Below, one piece after another: positions 1 to 6,373 of a DNA stretch of 7,615 nucleotides. This DNA is from Thermoplasmatota archaeon (GTDB lineage: Archaea; Thermoplasmatota; Penumbrarchaeia; Penumbrarchaeales; Penumbrarchaeaceae): contig JAUVLN010000097.1 in NCBI GenBank assembly GCA_030600725.1, forward strand, positions 1 to 7,615, read 5' to 3'. A program made the position numbers and the translations under genes. Each line of letters opens with the position of its first letter. The stretch's first letter is position 1. The notes below the pieces were generated by a model that saw only the letters and a program-made list of their open reading frames with translations, made no database searches and was not told where the DNA came from.

Positions 1-1131
1 TTCGCATCCTTCAGCCCCCATCTTTCCAGCATCATCGACCTGAAGAAGAGGGAGGCCGAGTACATCGGATACGAAAACGCTCCCTACGACGCCCTGATCG
101 ATGGATTCGAGCCGTACACCAATACATCCGATATAACGCGCATATTCGGCCATTTCAGGGATAAACTCGTACCCATCGTGAAGAAGATCACAACATCAGG
201 TGTGGAGATCGAGGACTCGTTCCTGAGGCGAGATTTTCCCGTACCAAAGCAGAGGGAAGTCCTTACAGACCTCGTAACCGACATGGGCTACGATCTTGAA
301 CATGGGAGGATGGATGTGGTCACCCATCCCTTCTGCACCGGAACACCCAGGGATGTCAGGATAACCACCAGGTTCGACGAGAAGAATATCAAGCCCGCGC
401 TCTTTGCCTGCATCCACGAGGCGGGACATGCGCTGTACGAGCAGGGTTTCCTTGAGGAGAATTACAACACACCTCTTGCAGAGCCGGTATCAATGGGCAT
501 CCACGAATCCCAGTCCAGGTTCTGGGAGAACATCGTCGGAAGAAGCCGACCTTACTGGAGGAGATACCTGCCAACCCTGAAAAAGGCTTTCGGGAACCTG
601 GACGACGTCACGCCGGAGATGTTCCACAAGGCGGTGAACAAGGTCGAACCCTCTTTTATACGGGTCGAGGCGGACGAGGTGACGTACAATCTTCATGTCA
701 TGCTGCGTTTCGAGATAGAGACCGAGATGATCGACGGAAGGATCGAAACGGATGAGATACCGCAGGTGTGGAATGAGAAGTTCGAAAAATACCTTGGGAT
801 CGAGCCCCCAAGCGACGCTTTGGGGTGCCTGCAGGACGTTCATTGGTCCTTCGGTTACATTGGTTATTTTCCCACGTATACACTTGGAAACCTCTACAGC
901 GCCCAGTTCACAGAGAGCATGATCTCGGAGCTCGGAGAGCTGGATGAGATGGTGGAGGGCGGAGATCTCTCCAGGATCCTGGGATGGCTCAGGACGAACA
1001 TCCACAACCACGGAAGATACTACACTGCTGACCAGCTTGTGGAGCGCGTCACCGGGGGACCGCTTTCGGAAAATGCATTCATCTCCTACGTAAAGAAAAA
1101 ATATACCGAAATCTACGGGATCACACTGTGA
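1..1131 (+). CDS. Metallocarboxypeptidase Taq, peptidase family M32 (5' partial)
   Basis: This is a zinc-dependent carboxypeptidase that would release C-terminal residues from peptides, probably in the cytoplasm as I see no sign of export. The frame is open from base 1 to TGA at 1129-1131, so the gene starts off the left edge; the GTG at 178 is internal because family-like sequence precedes it (residues 14-32 resemble the Pyrococcus enzyme). Counting TTC at 1-3 as residue 1, the HEXXH motif is HEAGH at 139-143 (415-429), and the third zinc ligand is E169 in HESQSRFWEN (502-531). The 30-residue spacing from H139 to E169 equals that recalled for Pyrococcus furiosus carboxypeptidase (H269, H273, E299), which suggests about 130 residues are missing. 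Other M32 signatures are DVRITTRFDE, RVEADEVTYNLH and LQDVHWSFGYIGYFPTYTLGN. The catalytic residues are intact. It converges on the next gene; the promoter is not visible. Confidence 0.95.
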   Translation, partial: FASFSPHLSSIIDLKKREAEYIGYENAPYDALIDGFEPYTNTSDITRIFGHFRDKLVPIVKKITTSGVEIEDSFLRRDFPVPKQREVLTDLVTDMGYDLEHGRMDVVTHPFCTGTPRDVRITTRFDEKNIKPALFACIHEAGHALYEQGFLEENYNTPLAEPVSMGIHESQSRFWENIVGRSRPYWRRYLPTLKKAFGNLDDVTPEMFHKAVNKVEPSFIRVEADEVTYNLHVMLRFEIETEMIDGRIETDEIPQVWNEKFEKYLGIEPPSDALGCLQDVHWSFGYIGYFPTYTLGNLYSAQFTESMISELGELDEMVEGGDLSRILGWLRTNIHNHGRYYTADQLVERVTGGPLSENAFISYVKKKYTEIYGITL

Positions 1132-1140
1132 TAGAGCGTT

Positions 1141-1152
1141 CCTTCATGAAGG
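1141..1152. repeat. 12-bp perfect palindrome between convergent genes
   Basis: The sequence CCTTCATGAAGG equals its own reverse complement and starts 10 bases after the carboxypeptidase stop codon. It lies in the 56-bp gap between two convergent genes. As RNA it could form only a tight hairpin with almost no loop, and no clear T-tract follows on either strand. It may be a small protein-binding site, part of a weak bidirectional terminator, or chance. Confidence 0.3.
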
Positions 1153-1187
1153 TGTCGACCTCCAACAATAGCATCCGATCAAGGAGG

Positions 1188-1373
1188 TTATCCCTTTACT
1201 ATTACCTTGATCACGGTGTGCCACGGGACAAGCACCGTGTTGAACTTCGTCCTCCTCTTTGACGGATTGAGGTTCACCTTGATGTAAGCGCCCATGTCAT
1301 CACCCGTTCCGTTGACGCTCTTTTTCTTTCCGTCGTCCAGATAAAGAACCCTTATCTTTCCCAGGTTCGCCAT
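1188..1373 (-). CDS. Small basic protein of unknown function (61 aa)
   Basis: I do not recognise this family. The 61-residue product is basic, with lysines and arginines concentrated at residues 16-18 (KKK) and 39-43 (KRRTK). It reads like a compact all-beta fold: probable strands at about 6-13 (KIRVLYLD), 28-35 (GAYIKVNL) and 45-59 (NTVLVPWHTVIKVIV), separated by a glycine/aspartate-rich turn. No signal peptide or membrane segment is seen. The pattern of strands and the PWH-then-hydrophobic ending recall small Sm/SH3-like nucleic-acid-binding barrels, but that is a visual impression only. The ATG at 1373 is preceded by GGTGA (1378-1382, 4-nt spacing), which matches the anti-Shine-Dalgarno end of 16S rRNA, and by its own TATA-like box. 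Dedicated promoter, ribosome-binding site and host-like composition make it a credible real gene despite its size. It lies downstream of the large surface-protein gene on the same strand and converges on the carboxypeptidase. Confidence 0.75.
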   Translation of the reverse strand: MANLGKIRVLYLDDGKKKSVNGTGDDMGAYIKVNLNPSKRRTKFNTVLVPWHTVIKVIVKG

Positions 1374-1402
1374 GCATTCACCAATAACAACACTGGTGGG
1401 AA

Positions 1403-1413
1403 GAATATATAAG
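1403..1413 (-). promoter_or_regulatory. Archaeal TATA-like box of the 61-aa gene
   Basis: Read on the minus strand this is CTTATATATTC, centred about 35 nt before the ATG at 1373. With the usual archaeal distance of about 25 nt from TATA centre to start site, transcription would begin near 1382 and give a leader of roughly 9 nt that just includes the GGTGA ribosome-binding site. It allows the small gene to be expressed independently of the upstream surface-protein gene. Confidence 0.6.
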
Positions 1414-1427
1414 ATTAACCGTTTAAT
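1414..1427. repeat. Inverted repeat adjoining the TATA-like box
   Basis: The + strand reads ATTAA-CCGT-TTAAT, a 5-bp inverted repeat with a 4-base centre. It directly abuts the TATA-like box of the 61-aa gene, on the side where the archaeal BRE element would lie. It could be an operator for a dimeric regulator or part of the 3' end of the upstream gene. It is short and AT-rich, so chance is possible. Confidence 0.25.
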
Positions 1428-1442
1428 ACCGCAAAATTGTCA

Positions 1443-4400
1443 TCATTTCAGTCCTTTCACCGATACAATTCGAGAGGATTGATGATCGAGGGCCCCACCT
1501 TTTTGAGCTGAAAGAGGGATACCATCCCCCTGAGAGGGGTTGGAGGGAAGAGGGTTTTGGGCACCCCCAAATGCAGGAGCAGGCCTGATGCAGGGGGGCA
1601 AAGGTTCTCCTACTCTCATTTCATTTCGATCCTCCGATCGAACCCGCATTTTTTTCCTTAGCAACAGGAGGAGGACGCCTCCGCAGACCGCGATAAGCAT
1701 TAGAAACAGTATCAGGAACATCACGATCATGGTATCCGGACCGCCCCTGGTGGCCTTCACATTCTCCGCCTCTCCCAGAACGTTGACGATCACCTCCATA
1801 CGATCTGATGCGCCGTCATCATCCGTCACAGTCAGGACGACCTTGTATGCACCGGACCCGGAATAATGATGAACGGTGGAGATCCCGGCACCTGAGGTCC
1901 CATCTCCGAAGTCCCAGTCATAGATCAACAGGTCCTGATCGGATGGATTATCGATGGACCCGTTCGCCCACAGTGTGACAACATCCCCGACCCGAAAGGT
2001 ATCATTGGAGATGTACACCATGGCCACCGGGGGGGGATTATCCACGGTTATCCTCCTCTCGGCCGTAAAGGCATCATCGCCATCCGAGACCATGAGCCGT
2101 ACCCTGTAGCTGCCCCTCCTGGAATAGGTGTGATCAAATTCCATCTGATCGTTGATCACGGTCCCATCCCCCATCTCCCAGACAAGGGTCAGGTCCGGAA
2201 GGTCCCCTGCCGTATCATCAATATCAACGGCATGAAAATGGAGGATATCATCCTCATTCACGTATGTGGATGAGACATCGATACTGCAGGAGGGGGCCTG
2301 ATTTGAAACGTAGATCGTTAGCTCATATGAATCCGAGGCGCCATCGTCATCCACCACAGTGATCACAATGTCGTGGTAACCGGAATCGGAATACGAGGCC
2401 TCAAGGGACGCCCCACATATGATGATCCTGCCATCGCCCAGATCATAGGAATACACGAGGGACCCTCTGTCGGACATGGTATCTGTGGCGGATACGTGAA
2501 GGGTAAAGTATTCGTCCTCGAATACCTCGGTTGGCGTTGATATCTCCTCTATCTCGGGGGGGACGTTCAGGACATCGACGAGAACCGTGATCTCATCCGT
2601 GGCCCCATCATTATCCTTAACGGTGCAGAGGGCATTGTACACTCCCTGTTTCGTGTACGTATGTGTGGCGTCCGGGGATCCATACCAACTGGTTGACGAC
2701 CCATCCCCGAAATCCCACATGTAAAGCAGAGTTTCCCTGTCCGAATGGGTATCGCCTCCCTTGACAAGGAGATCGAACTCAAGCCTATCATCCTCATATG
2801 TCCCAACGAATGAGGATCCGACAAACGCCTCTTCCATCGTCGGTTCCACGTTCTTAACCAACACCACTCCTCCCAATTCACCTACATCACCATACGTATC
2901 CTTCACGTAGGCAGTCACGTTGTAAACCCCCCCTCTGGAGAAGGAATGCCATACATGCCTGTTCCTGGAGAAGGGGGTGGACGGGGACCCATCACCCAGA
3001 TCCCAGCTTATAACCCAATCTCCAGGATCGGACTGCGTATCAAATAGGACCGCCTCGATGTTTACGGATTCATCTTCGGAGTACACCGTCCCGTTACCGT
3101 CCCTGGGTCTGGCATAACCCCAGGGTGCGACGTTCTCCACAAGAATCACAATACTCTTTTCGACCGTTACGGTACCATCGCTGCATCCGATATCCACGGA
3201 ATATATATCGGGTTCCACATATGTGTGTGGGGGAATATCCGGACCTATCCCGATATCCATGGACCCATCCCCCCATGATATCTCCCAGGAGATATTGGCC
3301 AGGTCCGACGGTGTGTCCAAAAATATCTTTTCCCCCAACGAGGCCGCCGAATCCATCGGTACCTGGAGGTTCTCCACATCGATCTTTGGTACCATATTCT
3401 CCACGAGGATCACCATCGGATATATATCGGCACATATACCGGATGAGGTGACGATCCTGCACCTGATATGCTTGCAACCTTCCTCATGGTACGTTACATT
3501 GATGCGTCCCACGACCGTGCTGCGGTCCCATATGTTGTCCCCGTCCAGGTCCCACAGATATTCGGACACATCCCCTTCACCTTCCGCAACAACGGTTATT
3601 GTTGAATCCTCCAGGGGGGTATCGTCGGTCACTGACCAATCGGGGATCCCCAGGGGATCGCTATCCGGATGATCCACGACCACCAGCTGATCGAGAACGG
3701 GGCCATCCATCAACTGTATCAAACCGTCAGGCCACCAGACCTCCAAACTGTAGATACCGGTTACATCTCCCAGGCCGAAGTGGACCACGTCACCCTGCTG
3801 ATGGGCATGTCCGGTTCCAGCCCTCACCTCCCGGATCATGATCCTATCCTCACCCCCAGATCCATATCTGAGGATGATCCTGCCACCGATCCCATTCAGG
3901 TTCTTCCCACTCCCATTGAGCTTCACCGAAAGCCAGCTGTTCGATCCCGTCCCCTGGTTCTCGTAGAGCCTCATCCGATATCCGGTCCATGCGGAGCCGT
4001 CCCATGTATCCCCACCTCCTGTTATGAGGTCCAGATCGCCGTCGTTGTCGTAATCGAGGAAAAGGTTTGCATACGTATCCGAGCCCTTGATACCGAATGC
4101 ATCCGTTACATCCTCGAATTCGGTCCCATCCGGCCTTCCTTCCACTGTGGACCTCCCTTTGTTATGATAGAGATGGGGGGTGGTATAGGGGAGGTTGTTG
4201 TAGACCTGGGGAATGTAGATGTCCTGCCATCCATCGTTATCATAATCGCCTATGGTAACACCCGAGAAGGTCTGGTCGCCCTGGTAAACGCCCTGTCCGC
4301 CTATTGGCCATATGGGGATCCCCGATCCACGTCTATGGTCGGTAAATGAATATCCGGGGGCCCCATCATTGATGTATAGCTTGGCATCATCGCAGACATA

Positions 4401-5378
4401 TCCCCTGATATCGTACCAGTTGCCGATATAACCCACATATTTATGAACGAAGTCCGATGTGAAAATATCCAGGTTGCCGTCGTTATTCAGATCGGCCCAG
4501 GCTGAGCCTATAGTATGGCCGTACGTTGGCCCCCACCAGTATTGACCATATACACTACCTGCTGTGGAATCGTAGTATAATTCCGTATCGTACAGGCCGG
4601 AACAGTTACGAAGCCTACCCTCCTCGGTGAAGGTACCATCCCGCTGGTTGACGAAAAGATGGTTCTCCCGGATCCTGTAATGGGACACATATAGGTCCTG
4701 CCAACCATCGTTGTTGAAATCTCCCCATGTTGAGCCCCTGCTGTAGAAATTCTCGGAGGTGGGTTTCATACCGACCTCTGCCGTCACATCTGAAAAATGC
4801 GAACCGTTATTTCCGAGAAAAAAGTCCCGATAATAGATCGGATCTCCGTCGTTGTAGTCCTCCCCGCACTCGATATAAAGGTCCAGGTCCCCGTCCCTAT
4901 CGTGGTCTGCCCAGGAAGCTCCCATCGTTATCCCCAAGTTTTCCCAGGACCCCAGAAGGGTTGATGAAACATCCTCCAGATAGTGATCGGGGGCGCCCTG
5001 ATTCCTCCAGATCCTATCGTTGGTCCCTTTGCTGCACCCCTGAAAAAGATCGAGGTCGCCATCCCCGTCGAAATCTCCCCAGACACCGTTTCTGGCTCCT
5101 GATGTGGAGTTCCTGAAAACATCGGTCCTCAGATCATATGCGTAATCCGGAGGGCCGCTGTTCATGTACAACCTGTACCCGTTGACAAGCAGGTCAACGT
5201 AACCGTCATCGTTCCAGTCCGATGCGGCGATGAAATTCGGCCTCCCCAGGTCATCAAACCTATCCGGGGCCACGTCCGAGAAGCCGGAGAAGAACGGATC
5301 GCCATCGATGGGAGTTTCAAATATTACAAGAGCCCATGCAAGGAGCAGAATAACGGCAGAAAGGGCTCGATATCTCAT
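1443..5378 (-). CDS. Membrane-anchored surface protein: FG-GAP/VCBS, ASPIC/UnbV and PKD repeats
   Basis: This is a predicted extracellular protein of 1311 residues anchored by a C-terminal membrane helix; its ligand is unknown. Residues 1-22 form a signal peptide (MRYR then a hydrophobic core). Seven calcium-binding FG-GAP/VCBS loops of the D-x-[DN]-x-D-G-x-x-D type begin at D54, D102, D158, D220, D296, D378 and D442, as in integrin-like beta-propellers. An ASPIC/UnbV domain follows at about 481-570 (GIGG, REVRAGTGH, HFGLGD, EVWWPDG). Seven PKD-like beta-sandwich domains occupy about 580-1201, with core motifs such as WDLGDG, WDFGDG and WEMGDG. A transmembrane helix (about 1216-1240) is followed by RKKMRVR and a proline-rich tail of about 70 residues. 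At least ten N-x-S/T sequons are present. The frame also opens at GTG 5387, but the ATG at 5378 is preferred because AGGTGG (5384-5389) sits 5 nt before it and the signal peptide then starts cleanly. The likely role is adhesion, binding of polymers or proteins, or cell-envelope structure. Confidence 0.9.
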   Translation of the reverse strand: MRYRALSAVILLLAWALVIFETPIDGDPFFSGFSDVAPDRFDDLGRPNFIAASDWNDDGYVDLLVNGYRLYMNSGPPDYAYDLRTDVFRNSTSGARNGVWGDFDGDGDLDLFQGCSKGTNDRIWRNQGAPDHYLEDVSSTLLGSWENLGITMGASWADHDRDGDLDLYIECGEDYNDGDPIYYRDFFLGNNGSHFSDVTAEVGMKPTSENFYSRGSTWGDFNNDGWQDLYVSHYRIRENHLFVNQRDGTFTEEGRLRNCSGLYDTELYYDSTAGSVYGQYWWGPTYGHTIGSAWADLNNDGNLDIFTSDFVHKYVGYIGNWYDIRGYVCDDAKLYINDGAPGYSFTDHRRGSGIPIWPIGGQGVYQGDQTFSGVTIGDYDNDGWQDIYIPQVYNNLPYTTPHLYHNKGRSTVEGRPDGTEFEDVTDAFGIKGSDTYANLFLDYDNDGDLDLITGGGDTWDGSAWTGYRMRLYENQGTGSNSWLSVKLNGSGKNLNGIGGRIILRYGSGGEDRIMIREVRAGTGHAHQQGDVVHFGLGDVTGIYSLEVWWPDGLIQLMDGPVLDQLVVVDHPDSDPLGIPDWSVTDDTPLEDSTITVVAEGEGDVSEYLWDLDGDNIWDRSTVVGRINVTYHEEGCKHIRCRIVTSSGICADIYPMVILVENMVPKIDVENLQVPMDSAASLGEKIFLDTPSDLANISWEISWGDGSMDIGIGPDIPPHTYVEPDIYSVDIGCSDGTVTVEKSIVILVENVAPWGYARPRDGNGTVYSEDESVNIEAVLFDTQSDPGDWVISWDLGDGSPSTPFSRNRHVWHSFSRGGVYNVTAYVKDTYGDVGELGGVVLVKNVEPTMEEAFVGSSFVGTYEDDRLEFDLLVKGGDTHSDRETLLYMWDFGDGSSTSWYGSPDATHTYTKQGVYNALCTVKDNDGATDEITVLVDVLNVPPEIEEISTPTEVFEDEYFTLHVSATDTMSDRGSLVYSYDLGDGRIIICGASLEASYSDSGYHDIVITVVDDDGASDSYELTIYVSNQAPSCSIDVSSTYVNEDDILHFHAVDIDDTAGDLPDLTLVWEMGDGTVINDQMEFDHTYSRRGSYRVRLMVSDGDDAFTAERRITVDNPPPVAMVYISNDTFRVGDVVTLWANGSIDNPSDQDLLIYDWDFGDGTSGAGISTVHHYSGSGAYKVVLTVTDDDGASDRMEVIVNVLGEAENVKATRGGPDTMIVMFLILFLMLIAVCGGVLLLLLRKKMRVRSEDRNEMRVGEPLPPCIRPAPAFGGAQNPLPSNPSQGDGIPLSAQKGGALDHQSSRIVSVKGLK
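1776..3641 (-). repeat. Array of seven PKD-like domains within the surface protein
   Basis: The translated region holds seven diverged domains of about 85-95 residues. Each has a W/Y-[DE]-x-GDG-like core turn and a closing strand, and most are joined by short N-x-x-P linkers (for example ENMVP, ENVAP, KNVEP, SNQAP, DNPPP). The first domain is the most divergent (WDLDGDNIWD). The repeats differ at DNA level, so they are an old array and not a recent tandem duplication. Confidence 0.8.
4029..5219 (-). repeat. Seven FG-GAP/VCBS calcium-loop repeats within the surface protein
   Basis: The span runs from the first to the last calcium loop. Loop cores, in protein order, are DWNDDGYVD, DFDGDGDLD, DHDRDGDLD, DFNNDGWQD, DLNNDGNLD, DYDNDGWQD and DYDNDGDLD. 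Spacing is 48 to 82 residues. Seven copies are enough for a complete seven-bladed beta-propeller, the usual count for this fold. Confidence 0.85.
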
Positions 5379-5383
5379 GACAA

Positions 5384-5389
5384 CCACCT
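5384..5389 (-). promoter_or_regulatory. Ribosome-binding site that selects ATG 5378
   Basis: The minus strand reads AGGTGG and then 5 nt to the ATG at 5378. It overlaps the GTG at 5387 that would give a product three residues longer. Because that GTG is itself inside the Shine-Dalgarno element, it is unlikely to be the start. Confidence 0.65.
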
Positions 5390-5415
5390 GTTATGTGAAG
5401 TTGTCCCGAGTTCAA

Positions 5416-5424
5416 GTATATTTC
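5416..5424 (-). promoter_or_regulatory. TATA-like box of the surface-protein gene
   Basis: The minus strand reads GAAATATAC, about 42 nt before the ATG at 5378. A start site 25 nt downstream would fall near 5394 and give a leader of about 16 nt carrying the AGGTGG site. This gives the surface gene its own promoter even though an operon on the same strand ends upstream. Confidence 0.5.
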
Positions 5425-5429
5425 TGTTT

Positions 5430-5623
5430 GAGAGACAATTTTGGTCGAAGGGGGTGCAACTCCTGAGCCGCACAGCCGCGTGTTAAGTGACGCGAACGGA
5501 GCAGTAGCAAAGTGAGAATGCAATGAGGCAAGCCACCAAATGTGGCGAAGAGTCGGAGTGCCAATTGATAAACATATTGTATCAACACAGTGCCTCCTTC
5601 TTTCCTTTGATTTTAAATGAATA
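5430..5623. other. Intergenic junction between host DNA and the AT-rich defence region
   Basis: No credible gene is seen here. On the + strand about 5483-5560 is strongly purine-rich, so a transcript running through from brxA would be pyrimidine-rich and poor in G. It holds three small inverted repeats: CGCGT/ACGCG (5477-5481 with 5490-5494), GCCAC/GTGGC (5532-5536 with 5542-5546) and TTGATA/TATCAA (5565-5570 with 5580-5585). G+C drops sharply to its right. It may combine the 3' end of the brxA transcript with an insertion boundary or a copy of a dispersed non-coding repeat. No terminal repeats, integrase or tRNA end are visible. Confidence 0.45.
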
Positions 5624-6373
5624 TCATCTTTTCAACGAGATCATGTAATTATTATCACTTTGATTCATCACATCAATTCTTTCGGAGTGATTTCGAATAT
5701 CTCTTTCATTGACCTTTATTAATCTAATTGGAAAGATAATATTTGAGTTCACAAGTTCATTTAGCGAAGCAGATCTTGATATGTTTGAATGCAACAATGC
5801 TTCTATTAACCAACATGTAACTTTCTCATTTTCTGTATTAATAATGTTTCCTTGTTGATATTCCAACCGTCTGTCAGTTTCTGTTAGTACATCCCAATCT
5901 CTGAATGTTCTTATTACAAGACTAGTTGCTCTTTCTACAGTTTCACGATCACCGAACTGCTCCTTTACTCTTCTCTTGATTTGAGAGCTTGTTACCTTGC
6001 CTTGAAGCTTCAGTAAACGCCCCACATTGTTAGCCACTACTGTCCAGAAAGGATAAACAGCAGAAATCATCCCCCAATGAATAATTATATGTTTTTTATT
6101 CGGAAGATCCTTCAACAGTTCAATTCCTTCCGCCCTGAGTTCACTTATTTCATTGTTGTCATTAACCCATACATTCATCAGTATTGATATGATTTTATCA
6201 CGGTTACTTCTAACCGATTTGCTTTCAATTGATATTTCATTTTTCAGATGATTTTGTAGTTCTTTATTAATCATTGATCTATCCTTTCCACTTATCACAA
6301 GGTTGGAAGTAAAGTCAAACCATTCCAGTCTAACTCTTTGACTGAAACCAACCTGTTTTTCTCTATGATTCAT
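5624..6373 (-). CDS. brxA: BREX-3 protein BrxA-like (DUF1819-type)
   Basis: This 249-residue protein is probably BrxA, the small accessory protein of BREX phage defence; BrxA proteins are known as winged-helix, DNA-binding members of the system. The N-terminal part (about 9-70) has the pattern I associate with type 3 BrxA: GFSQRVRLEW, then a helix region, then RSNRDKIISILMNVWV. About 120-162 resembles a helix-turn-helix or winged helix (GKVTSSQIKRRV through FRDWDVL). No signal peptide or membrane segment is seen, so it should act in the cytoplasm. The ATG at 6373 overlaps the 3' end of pglZ by 11 nt and is preceded by GAGAGG (6381-6386, 7-nt spacing), so the two are co-transcribed and probably translationally coupled. 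The position directly after pglZ matches the type 3 order brxF-brxC-pglXI-brxHII-pglZ-brxA. The assignment rests on context plus motif resemblance. The gene is much more AT-rich than the host genes to its left. Confidence 0.68.
   Translation of the reverse strand: MNHREKQVGFSQRVRLEWFDFTSNLVISGKDRSMINKELQNHLKNEISIESKSVRSNRDKIISILMNVWVNDNNEISELRAEGIELLKDLPNKKHIIIHWGMISAVYPFWTVVANNVGRLLKLQGKVTSSQIKRRVKEQFGDRETVERATSLVIRTFRDWDVLTETDRRLEYQQGNIINTENEKVTCWLIEALLHSNISRSASLNELVNSNIIFPIRLIKVNERDIRNHSERIDVMNQSDNNYMISLKR

Noticed and set aside
178..180. GTG at 178 as the start of the carboxypeptidase
   Set aside because: The frame is open back to base 1 and the upstream residues match the M32 family, so the gene is truncated by the window edge.
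490..1011. 173-codon minus-strand open frame opposite the carboxypeptidase
   Set aside because: It is antisense to conserved M32 motifs and has no recognisable family features.
4175..4220. Possible G-quadruplex on the + strand
   Set aside because: Only three clear G-runs of three or more occur at suitable spacing, and the sequence is explained by proline and threonine codons on the other strand.
3669..4349. 226-codon open frame on the + strand opposite the surface gene
   Set aside because: It lies wholly antisense to the well-supported ASPIC/UnbV and FG-GAP coding sequence and shows no recognisable domain; long antisense frames are expected opposite repetitive Asp/Gly codons.
5317..5523. 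Minus-strand 68-codon open frame across the junction
   Set aside because: It overlaps the surface gene's promoter, ribosome-binding site and signal-peptide region, and its product resembles spurious translation of a non-coding repeat.
5440..5600. Possible tRNA, attachment site or CRISPR repeat at the junction
   Set aside because: No cloverleaf, CCA-proximal arm, regularly spaced repeat or flanking direct repeat could be found by eye.
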